A stretch of DNA of 47,977 bases, taken from the NCBI GenBank assembly GCA_020846535.1, contig JADLDR010000079.1, positions 1 through 47,977 on the forward strand, written 5' to 3'. The translations under genes were made by a program, and so were the position numbers. Numbering within the stretch: the first letter of the stretch is position 1; each line of letters starts with the position of its first letter. The notes below the pieces were generated by a model. The model searched no databases. It saw only the letters and a program-made list of their open reading frames with translations, and had not been told where the DNA came from. This document shows positions 1 to 8,658 of this stretch, piece by piece. This DNA is from Armatimonadota bacterium. GTDB taxonomy: Bacteria; Armatimonadota; JADLDR01.

Positions 1-822
1 AGGGGCAGGCTTTGCCCGGCTACTTCGCGCAAAAGGTCGATCCTGTCCTCAAGTGGTGCGGGGAACTGAGGCTGGCTGTCACCCTGGACAGCCACGGCGC
101 GCCCGGGAACAGTAAGGAATGGTCGGACAGGCCCCTCTGGAGAGAGGAACGCTGGCACGAGAACTTCATTCGTCTCTGGTGGCAGATCGCCCGGTATTAC
201 CGCGATAACAGGGCGATTGTGGCGTACGAGCTTCTGAACGAACCGAATATGCCGTACCAGGAGGCCGGAACCCCTACGGACTGGAATCTGCTGGCCCGCC
301 GCCTGACCCGGGCTATCCGGGAGGCGGACAAACGGCATACGATCATCGTGGGAGCCGCCGACTGGTCGAACCCGCAGGGCTTCGCCTCCCTGGAGCCGAC
401 CGGGGACACGAATACCCTCTATACCTTCCATATGTACTGGCCGCATCGCTGGCGTATTCCCGCAGTTCCCGGGAGGGGTAGTCTACCCCGGCAAGATCGG
501 CAGCGGCCTGTGGGTCAGGGAAGCCCTCCGGAAGGCCATGCAGCCTGCGGTGAATTTCCGGAAAAAGCACAGCCTGCCGCGCCTCTATGTGGGGGAGTTT
601 TCGGCGATCATCTGGTCGCCCGGGGACAGCGCCTACCGCTATCTGAAGGATGTGCTGTCTGTATTCGAGGAAAACGGCTGGGACTGGGCCTACCACGCCT
701 ACCGCGAATGGCAGGGCTGGAGCCTGGAACACGAGGCCGACGACAAAGAACACATCCGCCCTGTGGAAGCCACCGCCCGTCTCGACCTGTTCCGTGAGTA
801 TTTCGAGAAGAACGGGCGGTAA
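1..822 (+). pseudogene. GH5-family glycoside hydrolase, 5'-truncated and frameshifted
   Basis: The frame is open from the window edge, so the N-terminus lies outside. The first part (to about position 450) carries the motif YELLNEPNMP, the NEP acid/base glutamate of clan GH-A, followed by YTFHMYWPH. The reading then continues in another frame from about position 450 to 822, which carries LYVGEFSAI with the expected GEF nucleophile glutamate and ends in DLFREYFEKNGR. Both catalytic glutamates are therefore present but in different frames, consistent with one inserted base (or two lost) around 440-485. In GH5 enzymes the two glutamates hydrolyse beta-glycosidic bonds in polysaccharides such as cellulose or mannan; the substrate cannot be told from here. 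It converges on the RseB-like gene with 40 nt between the stops. The call is secure as GH5-like; whether it is a pseudogene or a sequencing indel is open. Confidence 0.75.
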
Positions 823-862
823 TCAGTTGTACAGAATCGGCAGACCTATAATCGGCATTTCC

Positions 863-1855
863 TTACGGCAAGGAATCCGCCATCTGCTGGAGTTCGCCCT
901 GCGGGACATCGCCGACGATGACGAAACTCATCTGGCGGTGGAAGATATTGGCGATCTTGCTGTGGCCGGTTTCGATGATGGCGCAGGGCTTGCCGTCTCC
1001 CATGCAGTGGGCGCACTGGAAGACAGAGATGACATTCAGGCCGTCTCCGTAGCGGCTGTAGGCGGCCTTCATCCCGCAGCCGCACCGGCAGCGGTCGAGA
1101 TAGGAGCCTTCGTAACGGTAGCCTGCCGGTATATAGCGTGGCAGCAGCACCTGGAAGCCTACCGCTTCTGAGAGCGGCGCGGCTTCCATAGGGCGAAGCG
1201 CTGCCTCCTGCCGGACACGGACCGACCGGGCAGGCGGCTGGAAGCGGTGCGCGGGCTGGGGCCGGAAGGCGACCGACCGGGAGGCGGTGCGGACCGTCAG
1301 CTTCCCGTCCGAGTCGTATTCATCGGAGCGGAGGATGATCCGGCGCTCTCTATCGATCCAGAGCCGCCGTGAAGCGCCGCCTCCCGCCTTGCGCGAGATG
1401 CGGACGATATCGGCGATCCGGCCTGCCACCCGATCCTGCCCTTCCCAGCGGATATTGTAGTTTTGAAACAGGAGTTCGATCCGGCGCGGGTTTGCCGGGG
1501 AGTCCTTTTCTGAATCGCTGCCGCAGTCCACGACCCGGCGGCGGGCGTCGTAGCGCCAGTTACGGCGACCGTCATTCCCCAGAATCAGGCCGTCGAGCGG
1601 GGGCGTCTCATAGCGAATGAGCGAAAGCCCACCGGCCTTATAATAAGCGGAGGCTGTCGCCGTTTGCCGCCGCCCGTTGTAGCGAGTCTCGGTTTCCAGA
1701 CGGGTTTCGTAATCGGTGGATCGTTCTGCCCGGTAGGCGGCTTTGAGAATATCGTCGCCCGGCAGGGCGGCCCGGCTGAGTCCCCGATACCACAGCCCGC
1801 TTCCGACAAACAGCGTCACTGCAATGACGATACCGAGAGGTTTCAGCCGGAACAT
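863..1855 (-). CDS. RseB/MucB-like sigma-factor regulatory protein with Cys-rich C-terminal domain
   Basis: A 330-aa protein with an N-terminal membrane anchor or signal (LGIVIAVTLFVGSGLWY, about residues 8-24). A LolA/RseB-type beta region follows (residues about 35-190; YETRLETETRYNGRR, GLSLIRYETPPLDG, RLWIDRERRIILRSDEYDSDG). The C-terminal domain (about 230-330) has the form of DUF4367-type modules (LLPRYIPAGYRYEGSYL, ending in GELQQMADSLP). In RseB/MucB proteins the periplasmic domain senses envelope stress and modulates an anti-sigma factor. The start lies 2 nt after the anti-sigma stop, so the two are probably co-translated. The C-terminal domain carries an unusual cysteine cluster, CRCGC and then CAHC with a further Cys, which could bind metal or respond to redox state; that is inference. 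Confidence 0.7.
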   Translation of the reverse strand: MFRLKPLGIVIAVTLFVGSGLWYRGLSRAALPGDDILKAAYRAERSTDYETRLETETRYNGRRQTATASAYYKAGGLSLIRYETPPLDGLILGNDGRRNWRYDARRRVVDCGSDSEKDSPANPRRIELLFQNYNIRWEGQDRVAGRIADIVRISRKAGGGASRRLWIDRERRIILRSDEYDSDGKLTVRTASRSVAFRPQPAHRFQPPARSVRVRQEAALRPMEAAPLSEAVGFQVLLPRYIPAGYRYEGSYLDRCRCGCGMKAAYSRYGDGLNVISVFQCAHCMGDGKPCAIIETGHSKIANIFHRQMSFVIVGDVPQGELQQMADSLP

Positions 1856-1857
1856 CC

Positions 1858-2334
1858 CTAAGACCCCTTTCTATAGGTGATGGCGAGAATCGCGCCCGTT
1901 CCCGCCCGGTCGGCGAAAGGAGCGTCCTGGGACATGACCAGATGCTGCTCCAGATAGGGCGACAGATCGGGGGCCATCGGCGCGGAGCGCTGTTTTCCCG
2001 GCCCCGATAGCATGGCCCAGGCCGCCACCGCCGCCACCGCCCCTGCCGCCAGGGAGCGCCGCAGGGCCGTTTGGGGCAGACCGATGCGCCGCAGGCTCCA
2101 CCACGGCAGCGCAATCTCCCTCTCCAGAGCGGCCTCCACGCGGCTCCACAATCCTGCTGTCGGTTCCGCCCTCGGCATGGCCTCCACCATTGCGAGCATT
2201 TCCTCGAACGCCCGCCATTCCCTGGCGCAATCCGGGCAGCGGCCAACGTGCTCCTCCACGGTGCGAGCCTCGCGCTCTCTCAAAACGCCTGCCGAATATT
2301 CCCCGAAACAATCCTGTATTTTCTGGCAATTCAC
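1858..2334 (-). CDS. zinc-finger anti-sigma factor (zf-HC2/ZAS), membrane-anchored
   Basis: The best start is GTG at 2334, giving 158 aa, because AAGGA lies about 7 nt upstream. A longer open frame reaches 2439 but only translates a palindromic repeat. Residues 1-50 form a ZAS domain with an early Cys (NCQKIQDC) and the H-x3-C-x2-C motif HVGRCPDC. A single transmembrane segment follows at about residue 100 (SLAAGAVAAVAAWAML), then a short extracytoplasmic tail. Such proteins hold a cognate ECF sigma factor at the membrane until a stress signal releases it. It sits directly downstream of the ECF sigma gene and immediately upstream of the RseB-like gene, so the three probably form one regulatory unit. 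The 147-nt gap to the sigma gene is filled by a family B repeat. Confidence 0.85.
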   Translation of the reverse strand: MNCQKIQDCFGEYSAGVLREREARTVEEHVGRCPDCAREWRAFEEMLAMVEAMPRAEPTAGLWSRVEAALEREIALPWWSLRRIGLPQTALRRSLAAGAVAAVAAWAMLSGPGKQRSAPMAPDLSPYLEQHLVMSQDAPFADRAGTGAILAITYRKGS

Positions 2335-2356
2335 GGTTTGTTCCTTCAGGCAACCG

Positions 2357-2474
2357 CCCTCCCCTCCCCCCGCCAGACTTCGGCGGGGGGAGGGGCCTTG
2401 GGGGGCTTTGATGAATCTTCCAAAATCCCGCAGGCACACAGCTCCCCGATGCCGGGGGGCTGGGGGGTGTTTCC
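2357..2474. repeat. family B palindromic intergenic repeat, copy B1
   Basis: A G/C-run element fills the gap between sigma-factor stop and anti-sigma start. It holds two strong hairpins: CCCCCCGCC/GGCGGGGGG around 2368-2392, and CCCCGATGCCGGGG near 2444-2457. Read on the minus strand it matches copies B2 (24932-25045) and B3 (43758-43868): a CCCCCGGC-TTCGGGGG-like hairpin, a spacer containing ATTCATCAAA, then CCCCAAGGCC and a second CCCCCGCC hairpin. On the minus-strand transcript it could attenuate anti-sigma expression relative to sigma. Confidence 0.7.
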
Positions 2475-2481
2475 CCTTCCC

Positions 2482-3078
2482 TTACATTTCCTCCACGAAG
2501 GGTTTCAGTTTCCGTTTCAATTCGTTGCGGGCGCGCGCCAATCGAGATTTGACAGTTCCCTGGGCCACGCCCAGAGCAGAGGCGATTTCCTCGACGGGCA
2601 GGCCCTCCAGGTGATGCAGGACGATCACCTCGCGGTGGTCGTCGGAAAGGGTGGCGATGGCCTGCTGAACCGAATGCCGGGCGGATTTGCGCTCGAAAAG
2701 ATCCTCCGGGCCGGGTGACTCGTCAGGCAGGTCGCGCTCCGGAATATCCTCTTCGCCTGTCGTATAGTCCGATAGAGAGACCGTACGGCCTTGCGGGTGA
2801 TCGCGCCGCCAATTTCGGGCGCGGTTGAGAGCGATCCGGTAGAGCCAGGAGGCAAAGGCCCCTTCCGCTCTCAAAGAGGGGAGCATCCGGAACGCCTGGA
2901 TGAAGACCTCCTGGGTCACATCGTCCGCATCGGCCCGGTTCCGCACGGCCTGGAAAACGATATTATAAATGCGCCCCTGATAGCGGTTGAAAAGCGTCTC
3001 GAACGCCCTGCGGTCACCGGAGCGGGCCTGCCGCACCAGCGCCGCATCCTCCGGCTGGGGCAGCGGCGAATCGGCCAA
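2482..3078 (-). CDS. ECF-family RNA polymerase sigma factor
   Basis: A 198-aa protein when started at TTG 3078, which has GAGGG about 6 nt upstream. The open frame extends to 3342 but the extra N-terminus is unlike any sigma factor. Region 2 is clear (residues about 10-85: ALVRQARSGDRRAFETLF, then DADDVTQEVFIQAF for core binding and -10 recognition). Region 4 is residues about 130-195 (LSDDHREVIVLHHLEG, helix-turn-helix VEEIASALGVAQGTVKSRL). Between them lies a variable acidic linker (GEEDIPERDLPDES). ECF factors direct RNA polymerase to stress-response promoters and are held by an anti-sigma factor, which here is the next gene. The exact start is the main uncertainty. Confidence 0.9.
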   Translation of the reverse strand: MADSPLPQPEDAALVRQARSGDRRAFETLFNRYQGRIYNIVFQAVRNRADADDVTQEVFIQAFRMLPSLRAEGAFASWLYRIALNRARNWRRDHPQGRTVSLSDYTTGEEDIPERDLPDESPGPEDLFERKSARHSVQQAIATLSDDHREVIVLHHLEGLPVEEIASALGVAQGTVKSRLARARNELKRKLKPFVEEM

Positions 3079-3509
3079 AATGAACCCTCGACCCGGGGAA
3101 CTCTCCCCGTAGATTAAGACACGGCCTGGCAGAGCGGGTTCCCTGAAAAAGCTTGCGCTGTTCCATTCGGTTTTCGGGGAAGGGAATCCTTTGTCGAAGA
3201 AGGAACTGCTTCGATACCCTGCCGAAGCCTGGCGGAGGAGCAGATGGTGCGTTCTTTTGATGGAGAATTCAAGGGCCTGCAAGCTCGAAACCCTTCTTTG
3301 ATAAGGGGAAAAGCCCCTCCAGCCGAATCCTTCCGGTGGCAATCACACTTTTTGGAACTATTTTTCGTTGAATACGTCTTATTTTGTACAAGCGGGAGCG
3401 ATTCCAACGGTTGCAGGCAGACCCGGCCTCTGCAGCGCGCTTGCCGTACGAGATATAGCGTGTGGTGGAGAAAATGATACCATATCTTCCGCTGTCACAG
3501 AAAAATCGC

Positions 3510-3538
3510 TTGACATGTAGCGTAGTATTTGCTATATT
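3510..3538 (+). promoter_or_regulatory. sigma70-type promoter of prkA operon
   Basis: TTGACA at 3510-3515 and TATATT at 3533-3538 are separated by 17 nt, a near-consensus vegetative promoter. The predicted start is about 3545, leaving a leader of roughly 215 nt before the prkA ATG. The leader holds a terminator-like hairpin. Confidence 0.65.
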
Positions 3539-3628
3539 TAAAGAAACAGGGGCGTAACGGACGCGAACGGAAAGAGGCTCGAAGCAGCTTGACACTTTAA
3601 TTTACAATTTCAATCTATGGAAAAGAAA

Positions 3629-3688
3629 GGGCAAATTCACCGTCGACTCTATCTCTAGTAGATTGAGGGATGAATTTGCCCTTTTGTT
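3629..3688 (+). terminator. leader terminator/attenuator hairpin upstream of prkA
   Basis: Perfect 11-bp arms GGGCAAATTCA (3629-3639) and TGAATTTGCCC (3671-3681) enclose a second inner stem (3647-3654 with 3660-3667, 7 of 8 pairs), followed directly by TTTTGTT. The form is that of an intrinsic terminator placed between promoter and gene. Transcripts could end here as a small RNA of about 140 nt, or read through into prkA under some condition. An ATG at 3670 lies in the right arm and is unlikely to be a start. Confidence 0.6.
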
Positions 3689-3759
3689 ATGTGGCCCGTC
3701 GGCCTGTCAGGAGAGCGGCCCTTGATTCCAGGAGGCGCGGGCACAAAAAGGAGGACAGC

Positions 3760-5658
3760 ATGGGATTGATGGAGCGCCTGGCCGAACACCGCGCCCAGGA
3801 AGACAACTTGAGATGGGAAGGCACCTTCGAGGAGTATTTCGAGCTGGTGCGTCAGGATCCTCAGATCGCACGCCTGTCCCATGGACGCATATTCGATATG
3901 ATCATGAAAGAAGGGGGGACCCCCGGGACGGACGGGCAGCCCCCGAAATACAACTTTTTCGCTGACGACCTCTTCGGGCTGGAGAAACCCTTGCAGCAGA
4001 TCGTGGAATATTTCAGCTCGGCGGCCCAGCGCCTGGAGGTCAGGAAGCGGATCCTGCTCCTGATGGGGCCGGTCGGGGGCGGGAAATCCACCATCGTCAG
4101 CCTTCTGAAGCACGGCCTGGAGCGACATACCCGCACCCAGGAAGGGGCTGTCTATGCCATCAAGGACTGCCCCATGCACGAGGAACCTCTGCATCTCATC
4201 CCGGAACCCTTGCGGCTCGATATCGAGAAGGAATACGGTATCTATATCGAAGGAGACCTCTGCCCGGCCTGCCGCCATGCGGTCGAGAACCGTTACGACA
4301 ACCGGATCGAAAAAGTGCCGGTGAAAAGGATCGCCTTCAGCGAAAAGCACCGGATGGGCATCGGCACCTTCACGCCCAGCGACCCGAAGAGCCAGGACAT
4401 CTCCGAACTGGTGGGCGGGATCGATTTTTCCACCATCGGCGAGGTCGGCTCCGAGTCCGATCCCAGGGCTTACCGCTTCGACGGGGAACTGAATATCGCC
4501 AACCGCGGTCTCATGGAATTCATCGAAATGCTCAAATGCGATGAGAAGTTCCTCTATGTGCTGCTCACGCTCTCCCAGGAGCAGAATATCAAGACAGGCC
4601 GCTTCAGCATGATCTACGCCGATGAGGTCGTGATCTCCCATACCAATGAAAGCGAGTACGCCTCCTTTGTCGGGAACCGCAAATCCGAGGCGCTTCAGGA
4701 CAGGATCATCCTGATCAAAGTGTCCTACAACCTGAAGGTTTCCGAAGAGGTAAAAATCTACGAAAAGCTGCTCAAGCAGAGCGCCCTGAGAAACGTCCAC
4801 ATCGCTCCGCATACGCTCAAAGTCGCCAGCATCTTCGCCGTATTGTCCAGACTGGAAGCAAGCCAGAAGGCGGGCATGAGCCTTATGAAAAAGCTCAAGC
4901 TCTACGACGGAGAAGACGTGGAAGGCTTCAAGCAGAAAGACATCAAGGAACTTCAGGACGAGGCCATGCGGGAGGGGATGGGCGGTATCAGCCCGCGCTA
5001 TGTGATCAACCGGCTCTCCAATGCGCTCATCAAAGAAGGCATCACCTGCATCAACCCGCTGATGGCCCTCCGCGCCCTGCGGGACGGGCTGGACCAGCAC
5101 ACCAGCATCAGCCGCTCCGAACATGAGCATCTCCTGAACCTGATCGACGAAAGCCGCCGGGAGTATGACGAAATCTCGAAGGTGGAGGTGCAGAAAGCCT
5201 TCGTCTATTCGTTCGAGGAATCGGCCCGGACGCTTTTCAACAACTACCTGGACAATGTGGAGGCGTTCTGCAACAGCACGAAGGTCAAAGACCCTCTCAC
5301 CGATGAAGAAGTGGAGCCGGACGAAAAGCTGATGCGCTCCCTGGAAGAGCAGATCGGCATCACGGACAACGCCAAAAAGACCTTCCGTGAGGAAATCCTG
5401 ATCCGCATCTCCGCCATGGCGCGCCGGGGGCAATCGTTCGACTACACCTCCCACGAACGGCTCAAGGAGGCCATCGAAAGGAAGCTCTTCGCCGACCTGC
5501 GGGACATCGTGAAGATCACGACCTCCACCAAAACGCCGGACGCCGACCAGCTCAAAAAGATCAACGATGTGGTGAACCGCCTGGCTTCCGAACACGGCTA
5601 CTGCCACGTCTGCGCCAACGAACTCCTGCGCTATGTAGGGACATTGCTGAACCGGTAA
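3760..5658 (+). CDS. prkA: PrkA family AAA+ serine protein kinase/protease-like protein
   Basis: 632 aa from ATG 3760, which has AAGGAGG 6 nt upstream; the family is about 630-645 aa. The N-terminus (MGLMERLAEH, then WEGTFEEYFELV) is typical. The AAA core carries the P-loop GPVGGGKST at residues 103-111, and the PrkA C-terminal helical domain follows (from about residue 390). PrkA homologues (E. coli YeaG, B. subtilis PrkA) act in stationary-phase and sporulation stress adaptation; they have been described as a serine kinase and, for the Bacillus protein, as an ATP-dependent protease. It is the first gene of a plus-strand cassette with the yhbH- and spoVR-like genes, the conserved yeaG-yeaH-ycgB trio. 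The antisense strand happens to be open over most of the gene, a codon-usage effect. Regulation through the upstream promoter and hairpin is likely. Confidence 0.95.
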   Translation: MGLMERLAEHRAQEDNLRWEGTFEEYFELVRQDPQIARLSHGRIFDMIMKEGGTPGTDGQPPKYNFFADDLFGLEKPLQQIVEYFSSAAQRLEVRKRILLLMGPVGGGKSTIVSLLKHGLERHTRTQEGAVYAIKDCPMHEEPLHLIPEPLRLDIEKEYGIYIEGDLCPACRHAVENRYDNRIEKVPVKRIAFSEKHRMGIGTFTPSDPKSQDISELVGGIDFSTIGEVGSESDPRAYRFDGELNIANRGLMEFIEMLKCDEKFLYVLLTLSQEQNIKTGRFSMIYADEVVISHTNESEYASFVGNRKSEALQDRIILIKVSYNLKVSEEVKIYEKLLKQSALRNVHIAPHTLKVASIFAVLSRLEASQKAGMSLMKKLKLYDGEDVEGFKQKDIKELQDEAMREGMGGISPRYVINRLSNALIKEGITCINPLMALRALRDGLDQHTSISRSEHEHLLNLIDESRREYDEISKVEVQKAFVYSFEESARTLFNNYLDNVEAFCNSTKVKDPLTDEEVEPDEKLMRSLEEQIGITDNAKKTFREEILIRISAMARRGQSFDYTSHERLKEAIERKLFADLRDIVKITTSTKTPDADQLKKINDVVNRLASEHGYCHVCANELLRYVGTLLNR

Positions 5659-5706
5659 AAGCTAACCGCCTCCTGATCCCGCCTTCGAAACACAGCCTCT
5701 CCGTGT

Positions 5707-5731
5707 TCCCCAGTCTTGCACAGGCTGGGGA
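5707..5731 (+). promoter_or_regulatory. small stem-loop in the prkA-yhbH gap
   Basis: TCCCCAG (5707-5713) pairs with CTGGGGA (5725-5731) around an 11-nt loop, in the 104-nt gap between prkA and the next gene. There is no T-run, so it is more likely an mRNA-processing or stabilising element than a terminator. Confidence 0.35.
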
Positions 5732-5762
5732 GCAAACTGGGGGCGCTTTTAAGGAAAAACTT

Positions 5763-6908
5763 ATGCCTGTACACCGAAGTTCGATAACCAAACATGACTG
5801 GACGCTGCACCGCAAGGGGCCGATGGATCAAGAGCGGCACAAGAAGCGGATCAAGGAGGCGGTGAAGGAGAATCTGGCCGATATCGTCTCCGAGGAGAAT
5901 ATCATTTTTTCCGACGGCAAGAAGATCATCAAAGTGCCGATCAAGTCTCTGGACGAATACAAGTTCCGGTTCGACACGGACAAGCAGAAGGGAGTGGGGC
6001 AGGGACAGGGGAAGTCCAATGTCGGGGATGTGATCGGCCAGGCCGGGCCGGGCGGCGGCTCCGATCCGGGCAAAGCCGGAACCGAGCCAGGAGTGGACTA
6101 CTATATCGCCGACCTTTCCCTGGATGAACTGGCCGATATGGTGTTCGAAGACTTCGAACTGCCGCGCCTGGAGGAAAAGCGCCTGGCGGAGGTGGAGACC
6201 GAAACGGTTCGCTTCACCGATATCCGAAAAACAGGCATCCTGCCCAACCTGGATAAAAAGCGCACCATCCGTGAGAATATCAAGCGAAACGCCATCATGG
6301 GGGAGGCCCGCTTTAAGGATGTGCAGTCCAAAGACCTGCGCTTCAAGACCTGGGATATCGATGTCCGGCGCGAGTCCAATGCCGTCATCCTGGCGATGAT
6401 GGACACCTCCGGCTCCATGGGGGAGTTCGAGAAGTACATCGCCAAGAGTTTCTACTTCTGGATGGTCAAATTCCTGCGGACCAAATATCAGAACACCGAG
6501 ATCGTCTTCATCGCCCATCATACGGAAGCCAAAGTTGTCACCGAGGAGGAATTTTTCACCAAAGGCGAGAGCGGGGGCACGAGAGCCTCCTCCGCCTACC
6601 GGTTGGCCCTCCACCTCATCGATACCAAATACAACACGCAGGACTGGAATATCTACCCCTTCCACTTCTCGGACGGGGACAACCAGTATTCGGACAACGA
6701 CCTGTGCATCCAACTGGTGCGCGACCTTATAGGCAAATCGAATCTCTTCGGCTATGGGGAGATCAAGCAGTCCTCCTGGCCCTACACCAGCACTTTGATG
6801 TCCGTCTATTCCGGCCTTATCGACGAAAAGTTCGTCGGCGTGGTGATCGAGGACAAAAAAGATGTCTACCCGGCCCTGAAGCGGTTCTTTTCGAGGAAGG
6901 GGGAGTAA
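5763..6908 (+). CDS. yhbH: YeaH/YhbH family protein (DUF444, VWA-like)
   Basis: 381 aa from ATG 5763 (AAGGA upstream), close to the roughly 390 aa of Bacillus YhbH. The N-terminus HRSSITKHDWTLHRKG is typical of the family. A Gly/Gln-rich linker (KGVGQGQGKSNVGDV, GPGGGSDPGK) lies at about residues 75-110. A von Willebrand A-like domain carries the MIDAS-type motif DTSGS at residues 214-218 and HFSDGDNQYS further on. The family's molecular role is undefined; it is co-regulated with PrkA and SpoVR and affects sporulation or stationary-phase survival. It follows prkA by 104 nt, and spoVR follows after a family A repeat that starts right after this stop codon. Confidence 0.93.
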   Translation: MPVHRSSITKHDWTLHRKGPMDQERHKKRIKEAVKENLADIVSEENIIFSDGKKIIKVPIKSLDEYKFRFDTDKQKGVGQGQGKSNVGDVIGQAGPGGGSDPGKAGTEPGVDYYIADLSLDELADMVFEDFELPRLEEKRLAEVETETVRFTDIRKTGILPNLDKKRTIRENIKRNAIMGEARFKDVQSKDLRFKTWDIDVRRESNAVILAMMDTSGSMGEFEKYIAKSFYFWMVKFLRTKYQNTEIVFIAHHTEAKVVTEEEFFTKGESGGTRASSAYRLALHLIDTKYNTQDWNIYPFHFSDGDNQYSDNDLCIQLVRDLIGKSNLFGYGEIKQSSWPYTSTLMSVYSGLIDEKFVGVVIEDKKDVYPALKRFFSRKGE

Positions 6909-7234
6909 GCGCCTCATCCCATAGGGGGCCAGATCAGGTCTCTTATCCCGCCGGGGCAGGATTCGGGGCTTTGGGAGGCCTTTACCTAACCCTCCGGCCC
7001 CCTTCCCGAAACGGGAAGGGGGGGAGATTATCCAACAAGTACCGCAAACTCTCTTCCCCTCTCCCCGGAGGCGCTCCGGCGCATCCCCGGGATTTCGGGG
7101 AGAGGGGCCTGAGAGCAGCTATCCTATATCAAATGCAATTTGATATAGGATAGCTGTCTCTGGGAGAGAGGTAACCCATCCTCCATGGCAGGATGGTGCT
7201 TCCCCTGATCTGGATCCCTATGGGGGTGAGGCGC
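6909..7234. repeat. family A MITE-like element, copy A1, between yhbH and spoVR
   Basis: The gap between yhbH and spoVR is almost entirely this element. Imperfect terminal inverted repeats lie at 6909-6938 and 7204-7234 (about 27 of 31 positions match; both contain CCTGATCTGG or its complement and a GAGGCGC end). Inside is the family A core: TTCGGGGCTTTG, a CCCCTTCCCG/CGGGAAGGGG hairpin near 7000-7023, AGTACCGCA, a CCCCTCTCCCCG segment and GAGAGAGGTAACCC. Copies A2 (21454-21688, reversed) and A3 (46447-46691) share the core. It contains no ORF for a transposase. Confidence 0.75.
7116..7156. repeat. perfect 19-bp palindrome inserted in repeat A1
   Basis: 7116-7134 and 7138-7156 are exact inverse complements around a 3-nt loop. 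The arms are AT-rich (arm core CTATCCTATATCAAAT), unlike the surrounding GC-rich repeat. Copies A2 and A3 lack it at the equivalent place, where the sequence runs from AGAGGGGC straight to GGGAGAGAGGT. It is therefore a secondary insertion or a copy-specific hairpin. On RNA it would form a very stable stem between yhbH and spoVR. Confidence 0.75.
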
Positions 7235-7254
7235 TTTGCCCGGGAGTGAGGCTC

Positions 7255-8654
<1,400 letters not shown>

Positions 8655-8658
<4 letters not shown>

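Larger units (their letters stand above)
3079..3759. other. intergenic region between divergent sigma-factor and prkA operons
   Basis: No convincing gene lies here. The left part (3079-3480) shows no repeat and is presumably the 5' region of the minus-strand sigma operon; a weak minus-strand extended -10 (TATCAT, 3474-3479) has no good -35. The right part contains a sigma70-type promoter at 3510-3538, a second TTGACA at 3589-3594 without a clear -10, a long stem-loop at 3629-3681 followed by a T-rich run, and the prkA ribosome binding site AAGGAGG just before 3760. Confidence 0.6.

Noticed and set aside
3589..3617. Second promoter upstream of prkA (TTGACA at 3589)
   Set aside because: No acceptable -10 lies 16-18 nt downstream, so it is not listed as a promoter.
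3670..3759. Earlier ATG of prkA at 3670
   Set aside because: It lies in the right arm of the leader hairpin with no ribosome binding site, and the extra residues are not PrkA-like; ATG 3760 follows AAGGAGG.
3655..5607. A 650-residue open frame on the minus strand opposite prkA
   Set aside because: It is the antisense of a strongly conserved PrkA gene and its translation shows no domain; it is open only because of codon bias in GC-rich DNA. The same applies to the long antisense frames opposite yhbH, the M16 gene and others.
6909..7234. Palindromic G/C repeats as CRISPR or as protein-coding
   Set aside because: The copies are dispersed single elements rather than arrays, and translations across them are low-complexity Gly/Pro/Arg without conservation.
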